Shown: in pieces, positions 55,845 through 64,000 of the stretch
Layout of the letters: each line of letters begins with the position of its first letter
How positions within the stretch are numbered: the stretch's first letter is position 1
Source of the DNA: Dactylis glomerata
Lineage: Eukaryota > Streptophyta > Magnoliopsida > Poales > Poaceae
Direction: 5' to 3'
Assembly (NCBI GenBank): GCA_007115705.1
Contig: QXEO01000247.1
Coordinates: 17,365,952-17,429,951 of the forward strand
Length of the DNA stretch: 64,000 nucleotides
Program-made: the position numbers and the translations under genes
The notes under the pieces: model-generated
What the model was told of the DNA's origin: nothing
What the model saw: only the letters and a program-made list of their open reading frames with translations
The model's database searches: none

Positions 55845-56781
55845 TTGGTTTTCAAGAGTTGGATGCACGAAAATTATTCCCTCTCAGTACAAGTGAAGGC
55901 TAGCAAAATACTAGGAAGCGACAATCGAGAGAGCAGTAACTGTCATAATCATGCTTGCGATAAAACAAAATTAATATAGGCATAAAAACGATATAAGAGC
56001 TCTGAGCCAAAGTAAATCATCAAGGCTTAATTAACTTTTTGTCAAGTCATATGCATGCTTGAGCATGTGCCAAGTCGATTCAAATGAAACTTTTCAGAGG
56101 AGGATACCACAAAGTTATACCGTTTTATGAATAAAACAATGCAAGCAAACATCTACATGACATTCTACAAACTATTAGTATATTGGAACTAATCATATGA
56201 GAGCAAGAACTACTAAGCATCCATTAAATAACATACACTTTACATGAACAAGCTAAGCACGTCCATATAGATGAGTATATGTACAAAAATGAAAACAAAT
56301 AGAGTTCATACCAGCCTCTCACCACATCTCGAGTTGTCATAAGTCATCATTATTGCTTTCACTTGTGTGGCTTGAATAATATGAAGTGATAACCAAGCTC
56401 CACTTGAGTCACGGGAGACTGAACTCTGCAATAAACTTTATAAAACCAGAAATGAACAACAAATATTTTTAGGTTTTTGAATTTTGAAACAAGAACGGAA
56501 GGAAATAGCAAACAAAGCAAAATCTATTTGGATTTTTCGAATACCAAACCAAAAATAGAAAACAAAGCAAACCAAACTAGAAAACTAAAAAGGCAAACAA
56601 AGAGAAACAATGGAAATATTTTTGGTCTTTTTGCATTTTGGAAAGTAGAAACAAGAACAAGAACAACAAAAAGAAAGAAGGCGATCCGTGGATATACAAA
56701 GTACCGACAAAATATGATGTATAGATGAGTGAGTCATCGGCGTACCTCCCCCCCAGCTTAGGCTTTTGGCCTAAGTGGAGA
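55845..56781 (-). mobile_element. Interior of B between C and its 3' coding fragment
   Basis: Untranslated interior of B. A-rich on the plus strand around 56440-56700. No gene is called. Confidence 0.7.
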
Positions 56782-56913
56782 TCAATCCCAACTCGGCCAT
56801 GAAGTGGCGTCTCCAAAATATGACGAAGAAGCACCTTCGTCCTGATACGAGATCGAGGGCGCCCCGGTATGATACACGGTGTAGTAGTCAGCTGGCGCCT
56901 CCTCTTCCTCCTG

Positions 56914-56921
56914 GTTCTCGA
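56914..56921. repeat. hAT target-site duplication, left
   Basis: GTTCTCGA, repeated at 57930-57937. Eight bases is the length expected for hAT. Confidence 0.92.
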
Positions 56922-57929
56922 TAAAGATGGGACTTGGTTACCCTTTATCCATTGGTTAGGTTAACCTAACCTAAAAAATTAGCCCAATGGGCCGAATGGT
57001 TAACCCGAAAATGCTACAGGTTATTTAGGTTCGATCCTATTCTATCCAGGGTTAACCGTCACTCTGCTTCCTTCTACGACACGGACGAAGCGACGAGCCG
57101 CCGGTCGGCCGCCCACATTAACGAGATTGTTTCCTCCATCGCTATGGTCGAAGTCGTGCTCCCTGGACCATGTGTCCAGTGGCATCCTACCACTGCGCCC
57201 ACGCTCGCTCGACTGCATGCGCGACGTCCCTGCTTGCAAGCACGCGCGATGCTAGTAGCTGCAGCAGCTAGTTGTCTGTCCTGCTCAGTCAACTCGCCAT
57301 GCGCGCCTCGTCCAGCGTCACACATCCGCCGGCTTGACTACACATGCCTGCTCGCCGTCCCGAGAGGATCAACAGTAGCAGCTCGCCGCGCTCGCCGGCC
57401 GTTCCGCGTTCACCGGCTGATGCGGTGCTGCTTCTTGCTTGACCGTGGCTGCAAAAGCTAGCTGGAAGACATGGCTCGCCGCCTCGAGAGGTTCGGCAGT
57501 AGCTCGCTGTGGCGCTCGCTGGCGTCTCGCTCGGCCAGCTGGGCACTCTCGCCGCTGGTACGTTGTGCTGCTATCTATGCGTGGCAAAGAAAGCTAGGCT
57601 GGGTGGCTATCGTGATGCCGCATTGAAAATTGGTAACATGTCTTACAATAGAACTTAGCTATGGTTTTTCTTAGCAACCCTATAAGCCTTCAAGCTAGCA
57701 AGCAAAGCTTTGTGATTATTTAGCATTTGGTATAATATATTCTCATTCACTAACGATTTGTGTTATCGTAGTTGCACAATGCTAATTAAAATTGGTTTGA
57801 ACCTTAATAACCAATGGTTAACTATTTCTAACCTAATAACCTAATGGTTAACCTATATTACCCCTTTACACAAAATGGTTAAATAGGTACTAATCCAAAA
57901 CATAAATGGTTAACCAAATCCCATCGTTA
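56922..57929. mobile_element. Non-autonomous hAT element with GC-rich core
   Basis: Ends TAAAGATGGGACTTGGTTA and, inverted, TAACGATGGGATTTGGTTA; 17 of 19 match. An 8-bp target duplication GTTCTCGA lies at 56914-56921 and 57930-57937. The AT-rich arms contain GGTTAACC words; the core (about 57050-57600) is GC-rich and unlike the arms. No transposase frame is present. Frames in the core (for example 57144-57461, plus strand) are not recognisable. Confidence 0.9.
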
Positions 57930-57937
57930 GTTCTCGA
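57930..57937. repeat. hAT target-site duplication, right
   Basis: GTTCTCGA, matching 56914-56921. Confidence 0.92.
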
Positions 57938-58309
57938 TGCCCTGCTGTATGTGGAAGCCAAGAAACCTAAGCTGCTTGTCCAACTCCTCCTTCGAGCATG
58001 TCAATGGTCTTCTGCAAATACTAAACAAACTGGGCCGCGTCAAGGGAACTTCCCTTTCATCTCCATCAGTAAATAACATTCTATAAACTAGTTTCCCTGC
58101 ACTTGAGTTAGCAGTAACAAAGTGATGGAGCTTCATGGCAGCAAGATCAAGTCTCTGTGGGACTAACAATGTATCATTAGGAGCAATAGAAAGGCCTAAA
58201 GTAGCAACAATGGGTGCAGCAATAATGCCTCCATAAATAGGTCCCCTAGCAGCTAGGCGATGAGTAATGAGAGCACCGAGGTTGTACTTTTTACTAACAT
58301 CAAGCGCAG

Positions 58310-59941
58310 TGATGCGTGGTGAATGACCAGCCCGTTGGGAACCCCAAGAGGAAGGTGTGATGAGTATAGCAGCTAGTTTTCTCTCAGTTTAGAAACCAAG
58401 GTTTATCGTTCTTGGAGAGGAGAGACAGGCAACTGAAGGTGATGCTTGCTAGTTTGCGATAGCTACGGACAATTTATATATGGCGCCTCGTCCAAGCTTT
58501 GCTTGCTAGCTGCAACGTGGAACCTGCACACACACAAATAAATACTTTGCTCCCAACTTACGATGAGGTTGTCAATCTCACCGGTTTGCTTGAAACAAAG
58601 GTTATGAGTGTATCGAGTGGAAAACAGTAAAAGTATGCGAGTAAAGTAAACAGTGCGAGAAAGTAAACAGGTGATAGCAATATGTTGGAAATAGGACCGG
58701 GGTCCACAGTTCACTAGTGGTGTCTCTCCATAGATAAATAACACATGCTGGGTAAACAAATTACAGTTGGGCAATTGATAGAATAAAGATAAACATGATA
58801 TGTCGAGAAGATCACTATGAGATTTACTCTGGGCATTACAATAAAATACATAGACCGCCATCCAACTGCATCTATGACTAATAATCCACTCCCGGGGATA
58901 TCAATCCGAACACCCCAAAAGTATTAAGTTGCGAACAACAGATAATTGCATTAAGCAAAGTGTGTAATGTAAACAAAGCATATGCCCTTGAGCATATGAA
59001 TGTTGTTTTCTCCCTAGTAGCAACAGCACATCTACCACCTTAGAGGTTTCTGTCACTCCCCCAGGTGAAATAGAGGCATGAACCCACTATCGAGCATAAA
59101 TACCCCCTCTTGGAGTCACTAGCAACTACTCGGCCAAGATAGCTACTAACAACGGAGAGCATGAAGATCATAAACAACATAGAGATAACAAAAGATAATA
59201 TTCAGTATAGCAACTCAATCATAAACACCAATATTCATCGGATCCCAACAAACCAAACATGTAGAAATACATAACGGTGATCTCAATCATGTAGGGCAGC
59301 TCATGAGATCTAAACATGAAGCACATGGCGGAGAAGACAACCATCTAGCTACTGCTATGGACCCATAGTCCAAGGTAGACTACTCACTCATCGCTCCGAA
59401 GGCAAGCATGGCGATGAAGAAGACCTCCGGTGGCGATTCCCCTCTCCGACAGGGTGCCGGGAAGAGCTTCTGGACCCTCCCGATCTTCGGGTCGATGGCG
59501 GCGGCGGATCGCGATGTGTTCTGGAAAACTGATCGGGTACTTAGGTTTTTTCTGTCGGGGGGTCTTTATAGGCGAAGGGGTGATGTCAGAGGAGGGAGCC
59601 AGGCGCCCTCTCGTGGGGCCCGCGCGGCCAGAGGGCTGGCCGCGCCACCCCTGCGTGTGGGGCCCTGGTTGCCCCCCTCCTACTCTCCTTCGGATCTCTG
59701 GAAGCTTCCGGGTAAAATAAGACTTCAGGAACTTGTTTCGTCCAATTCCGAGAATATTTCCTATGTATCACTCTAAAACACAAAAACAGCAGAAAACAGG
59801 GAACTGGCACTGTGGCAACTCGTTAATAGGTTAGTTCCGAAAAATGCATAAAAGTGCCACAAAGTGTAACGAAACAATAGGCAAATGGTATAAAAACAAG
59901 CATGGAGCATCAAAAATTATAGATACGTTGGAGACGTATCA
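58310..59941 (-). repeat. 3' LTR of element D
   Basis: 1632 bases from TGATGCGTGGTGAATG to GACGTATCA, followed by the purine tract GCATCCCCAAGCTT at 59943-59956. Confidence 0.9.
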
Positions 59942-62874
59942 AGCATCCCCAAGCTTAACTCCTGCTCGTCCTCGAGTAGGTAAGTGATAACAAAGAATAA
60001 TTTTTGAGGTGACATGCACCTACACAATCTTGATCATGTATGTAAGCATTTGTGAGCTGGGATCATAAGAACTTAAAACATGGGCATGAAGATATAATCA
60101 TGACATTAAGAACTTAGCAACCATGTTGTAAACATGCAAATGAACACAAACAAAAGATCATGAAAATGAAACAATGAAAGTCAAACGTGTGTTCAAATCA
60201 TAAGGAAAAACATACAAATGGTTTTCAGCTTGTCCTACAAAGAGAGCAAAACATAAATGCATAGGACACCTTCAAGTTTAAGAGGGCGACTAGATACAAA
60301 TAATTTAAGAACAAGTGAAACTAATCATCATGAATCAATCAATGAACTTTGGGACAATGCATATCACACTAAGAATGACAACTATGCTCTCTTAATGGTG
60401 CATAAAGAAAGAAGGTGGTGACTCAACATAAAAGTAGAAGAAAGGCCCTTCGCAGAGGGAAGCAGTGATTGCAAGTTTTATAACCTTCAAAAATTATGGT
60501 ACTTACCGACTTTGAGCTCTCATTGCCCCCATCATAAGCATCTTGAATGGTTAAAGTTAATACGAGAACAATTATGATGCATATGCTTGATAAATCATAA
60601 GTTGAAAACCTCGTGCCCCATGAATACGAGCACCCAAACCTCATGCTACTTTACTTAGAGTCCCAAGCAAGGCTCTTGTCATTGTAAGTATATGCATATC
60701 ATTGAGAACCGCCAATGGGGTACCTCCGTGCCCGATGACATGGAACAAGCCCACACCAAAATGACAGGACAAGCAGACAATGAACACCTTGACATCTCCT
60801 TTATTTGCCTTTTGTTTAGCTTTTTATTGTGAGATGCGTCATCGTATGTTCACCATGGGTATGCTGCAAATTTCCACCATGAATTATGCATGGCTTAGAT
60901 TGGCGGCCCGGCGTTTCCCTAACACATATACAAACTCCATGATCCCCACAAGATTCCCAATTCATTTCACACTGCGGGCATCCATAAACAAAAGATCACG
61001 ATATCAACTCAAATAAGAAGTGCAATGTTGAAAGCTTGCCCCATGATAGCATGGCTGGGCTAGAATCCAACTTACAACTTGCAAGCATAACAACTCAACA
61101 TAAGAGACCACAATGTCAAATTTTTAGAACAGGAAAAAGTAAAGTGTGCCTTCCGGTTCGTGAGAGCTTTACTGACCAAATTTTGCATAACACTGGTAAG
61201 AGTTTATTTTGAAGAGAAAATAAAAGCAAGTCAAATTTACTTGGAATAGCAAATTGCTAGTAGGTATGTATGGTGGACACTTTGGAAAACTTTGGCTTTT
61301 AGGAGTTGGATGCACGAGTAGAGCTCATACTCAGTACAAGGCGAGGGCTAGCAAAAGACTGGGAGCAACCAACTAAGAGAGCAATAATGGCCATAATCAT
61401 GCAAAGCGACAAAGCGATATTAAAAGAAGCATAAGATGGCATCAAAAGTCAAAAACTAAATGATCATGAAGGCTATTGGCGACTTTGTAAGAGTCTAACA
61501 TGTGTGAGCATGCGCCAAGTCAACCCAAATAAAGCATCAAGGAGAAAACCAAAATAATGCTTCCAAACAATAAAAACAACGCATGATTTTTTCAAAGGCT
61601 CATTAAGCAATCTCAGTTATTTGAGACAAGTCATGCTACAGCAAAACCACTAAGGATACTATCAAAAAGACATCAAGCATGACATGAAAAAGCCTAAGTC
61701 GTAGTCTACACAAGCTCCTTCTTGTACCACTATTTTGCACAAAGCTTTTTCTCTTTTCCAACACCATTTGAAATTTTTATAAACACCTCTTTTGATGAAA
61801 ACCAATAAAGATCAGAGGCAAAAATACACCTTGATGAAAAGATATGACAAGGTCTGAATGCAAATCAAGGCGAAAATGAAAACCAAAAGCAGCAGCAGAA
61901 AAAGAAGAATGCTCGATTTTTAATAAGAGTGAAAACTAGAGCGTTCTTTGCAAATGAAAACGAGTACATCTCCTCCAAAAGAAATTTGTTGGGGTCCAAC
62001 CATTTATTGCAGCAAACAAACAAACTAAACCAACTAAGAAAACTAAAACAACTGATGCTCCAAGAAAAACACATAGTGCATGAAGCAATAAAAATATAGT
62101 GTCTTGAAAGGTGACCTGATTTTTTTGATAAAGAAGGGGTGCCTCAGGGGCATCCCCAAGCTTTGACGCTTGTACTTCTTGGATATTTCTTGGGGTGATG
62201 CATGGGCATCCCCAAGCTTGAGCTTTTTTCCATTCTTTAACTAATCTTATCATTCTCCAATCCCTACACTTGAAAACTTCCTTCATACAAAACTAAACAC
62301 AATTCTATTAGCAACATTAGTGTAAGCATAAAATATAATCAACCTCTTTTTGCTTCAGGTTTCAACTCAAAACCACCACATATATAGCAAATACTACTGT
62401 AGCAACCTCCCCAAAAGTTCTATGATCAAAAGAACTCAAAAGAAAGCGATAAAGTGGCAAACACAAATATTGGCAGAAATCTGTCAAAACTGAACAGCTG
62501 ACATAGGTCGAATTTTTGAGGGGTTTTCTGTTGCTCAAATCAAAAAGTGTTCAACTAACAAAAGTTTGGATATAACTTGGGGCATATGCACAAGAAATGA
62601 CAGATCCAAAAGATAAACAGAGAATTTATACGAATTTTTACGGTGCAGCACTGAAAACAGTTTTAGGACAGCAACATCCCCAAATCTTTACCTCGCTCAA
62701 ATTAGAGGCTTCTCTTGGCACAAAAACGAAATAAAAAGGATAAGGAGCGGTCATTACAGTAGTGATGACTTCCAAGACTCAAATAAAAGAAAAAGTACTA
62801 AAAAGAAATTATTGGGTTATCTCCCAAGAGTGCTTTTCTTTAACGCCTTTGAGCTAGGCGCAAAAAATTGCGAA
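59942..62874 (-). mobile_element. Interior of D, non-coding 3' part
   Basis: About 2.9 kb. The empty equivalent of the Tat insertion site, GTTGGGGTCCAACC, lies near 61988. Internal purine-tract-like motifs at 62150-62163 and 62206-62219. No gene is seen. Confidence 0.75.
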
Positions 62875-63741
62875 TCAAGTAATATCGAGCGATGAAGTAC
62901 TAGGATCAACGCGTGCCTTACGTCTTCCTTTCTTACCTTTGTTCTTGACTCTAGGGAAGACATGGCTATTGCAAGGTGGAGAGAGAAATCTTATATTGCC
63001 TTTTTCCACATCAATGATGGCGCCCAGGAGCTTCAAGAGGGATCTTCCAAGTGTGATTTGTCCTTTCCCTACACATTCAATAACAAGATAATCAGTAGAT
63101 ATCATTCTTCCTAGGACTTTTGTAAAGACTCCTTCAGCAATTCCAAGGGGAAATATAGTGGCATTGTTAGTAAGAGAAATTCCTTCTCCCCCCTCAGAAA
63201 GCTTCCAAAGGCTCAAAGATTCATAAACATCCTTTGGCATGAGACAAAATTCAGACATAATATCACAATGAGCATGAAAAGTTTCACCACTAATGGTGAT
63301 TTTTACCGTAGGATACCAACTCGAGGGTTCAGAATTTATTGGCACATAATCAAAATGCTGGCGCAAAGTATTGTAACAAGAATTCAAACTAGCAGTGCGA
63401 ATCTCAAGAGTATCAAGTCTATTAAAAATGCACACAAGAGAGGAATCAAAATAGGTTGGCATGCTATAAATTGTAATCAACTTTTTTATAATATTGAAGG
63501 CTTGATCTCCATCACAATGAAGGAAATCTCCTTCAGCAGTAGCATCGAAAGCATATCTATAACGAAGAGAAAGTCGAAAGTAAAAGCTACTAAGAAGCAA
63601 ACTCAAAGCCATTTTAGGTTCAGTTTTTCCATGCCAATCATAAATTCTAGACCAAGCTTCTTTAAAACTTTCCTCATCCTTTTGCTTAAAAGTGAAAATC
63701 ATATCCTCGGGCGACATAGTAGTAGCAACTGAACTAGACAT
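62875..63741 (-). CDS. Gag-protease-like protein of element D
   Basis: Intact frame of 288 codons, the only coding capacity of D. Residues ~10-90 look like a shortened retrotransposon Gag segment (ESFKEAWSRIYDWHGKTEPK, then FYFRLSLRYRYAFDATAEGD). Residues ~145-255 look like a retropepsin fold, but the active site reads HCDIMSEFCLMP in place of the usual D-S/T-G, so it should not cut. ITLGRSLLKLLGAIIDVEKG matches the end of such domains. The tail is basic (KNKGKKGRRKARV). Compared with full Gag-protease proteins, most of capsid, the zinc knuckle and the linker are missing, so it is an internal-deletion product. The ATG lies ~160 bases after the primer site. It could still bind Gag partners or RNA; that is inference. 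Confidence 0.75.
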   Translation of the reverse strand: MSSSVATTMSPEDMIFTFKQKDEESFKEAWSRIYDWHGKTEPKMALSLLLSSFYFRLSLRYRYAFDATAEGDFLHCDGDQAFNIIKKLITIYSMPTYFDSSLVCIFNRLDTLEIRTASLNSCYNTLRQHFDYVPINSEPSSWYPTVKITISGETFHAHCDIMSEFCLMPKDVYESLSLWKLSEGGEGISLTNNATIFPLGIAEGVFTKVLGRMISTDYLVIECVGKGQITLGRSLLKLLGAIIDVEKGNIRFLSPPCNSHVFPRVKNKGKKGRRKARVDPSTSSLDIT

Positions 63742-63900
63742 AATAAACTAAAGTAAAGAAATAGCAACTACCAAGGATTCTAATTTTTTTGGGTTTTTGA
63801 TAAAAAACAATGCAGGTAAAATAAAATAAAGTAAAGCAAAGCAATAACAAAGTAAAGGATGTGCATGAGAAAACTCCCCTCGCAGAAGTCTTCTACTTCC

Positions 63901-63918
63901 TCCCCGGCAACGGCGCCA
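63901..63918 (-). other. Primer binding site of D (tRNA-Asp)
   Basis: Minus-strand TGGCGCCGTTGCCGGGGA, 11 bases from the start of the 5' LTR. Confidence 0.9.
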
Positions 63919-63929
63919 GAAACTTAGTT

Positions 63930-64000
63930 TGATGCGTGGTGAATGACCAGCCCGTTGGGAACCCCAAGAGGAAGGTGTGATGAGTATAGCAGCTAGTTTT
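63930..64000 (-). repeat. 5' LTR of element D (first 71 bases)
   Basis: Matches 58310-58380 as far as the window goes, with no difference noticed. Confidence 0.9.

Larger units (their letters stand above)
56782..58309 (-). pseudogene. 3' part of an Athila-type extra ORF in B, split by the hAT element
   Basis: Two minus-strand pieces of one frame: 58309-57938, with KKYNLGALITHRLAARGPIY and LDLAAMKLHHFVTANSS, and 56921-56782, with TVYHTGAPSISYQDEG and SSSYFGDATSWPSWD followed by a stop at 56782-56784. Together about 170 codons are visible; the upstream part was cut away by insertion D at 58310. The 1008-base hAT element interrupts it. The nearest family I can suggest is the ATHILA ORF-1 type protein, recalled from its general look. 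Its place close to the 3' LTR corresponds to the extra, env-position ORF of Athila elements, but no membrane segment is evident in the part that remains. Function unknown. Confidence 0.7.
45459..64000 (-). mobile_element. Fatima-like Athila element B, host of C, hAT and D (incomplete)
   Basis: Its 3' LTR is 45459-46834. The interior is in pieces at 46835-47880, 55845-56921 and 57930-58309, interrupted by C, the hAT element and then D, which runs off the window. Because of that the 5' end of B is not visible and its target duplication cannot be checked (left flank ATGAG). The interior shows one 3' coding fragment and long untranslated sequence. Confidence 0.8.
58310..64000 (-). mobile_element. 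Non-autonomous Athila-type element D (5' LTR runs off the window)
   Basis: The 3' LTR is 58310-59941 and the interior 59942-63929, with the purine tract at 59943, one intact ORF (62875-63741) and the tRNA-Asp primer site at 63901-63918. The 5' LTR starts at 63930 and continues past the window. It belongs to the same broad LTR family as A (shared GTTGGGAACCCCAAGAGG) and shows A's interior without the Tat insertion. The left flank is CGCAG; the partner duplication lies outside. Confidence 0.88.

Noticed and set aside
57144..57461. 105-codon plus-strand frame in the hAT core
   Set aside because: GC-rich sequence is open on both strands, with no domain and no transposase motif. Kept only as a possible captured fragment.

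Overview
The window is repeat-rich DNA from a grass, most likely a pooid (wheat, barley, rye, oat or ryegrass type). The LTR ends (TGATACGTCTC...), the Athila-type elements primed by tRNA-Asp, and the nesting of elements inside one another all fit such a genome. I found no conventional host gene, no rRNA or tRNA gene, no CRISPR array and no bacterial feature. Nearly everything is transposable element, in nested layers. Similarity statements below come from reading the sequence, not from database searches.

Left part (1-27266): one segment is present three times in tandem. Copy 1 is 1-9643, copy 2 is 9644-15955, and copy 3 begins at 17636 and runs into the complete locus. Each copy holds non-coding flank, half of a foldback (long inverted repeat) element, the 3' LTR and part of the interior of an Athila-type element (A, minus strand), and the 5' LTR plus gag of a Ty3/gypsy Tat-lineage element (plus strand). 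The copies are almost identical. Copy 1 gathers six single-base insertions just before it breaks off, so an assembly artefact must be considered. A 1.68-kb unique stretch (15956-17635) separates copies 2 and 3.

Centre (19252-42767): element A is complete, with a GCCGC target-site duplication. It is split by a complete, very young Tat element (22928-38143, GTTGG duplication, 959-bp LTRs in which I found one difference). The Tat element codes on the plus strand for Gag-protease and for RT, a degenerate RNase H, a second (archaeal-type) RNase H and integrase; a single in-frame TAG separates protease from RT. On the opposite strand, between pol and the 3' LTR, it carries a seven-exon gene with six canonical GT-AG introns and an open frame of about 1169 codons. 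This is the most interesting object in the window.

Right part (42976-64000): about 2.5 kb of unassigned DNA, then a Fatima-like Athila element (B, minus strand, running off the window). Three elements sit inside B: a Sabrina-like element C (47886-55839, ATTAC duplication, itself carrying a CACTA end and a long CA/TA microsatellite), a non-autonomous hAT element (56922-57929, 8-bp duplication), and another non-autonomous Athila-type element D (58310 to beyond 64000). LTR divergence orders the insertions: foldback element, then A (oldest of the compared LTR pairs), C younger, and the Tat insertion far younger.
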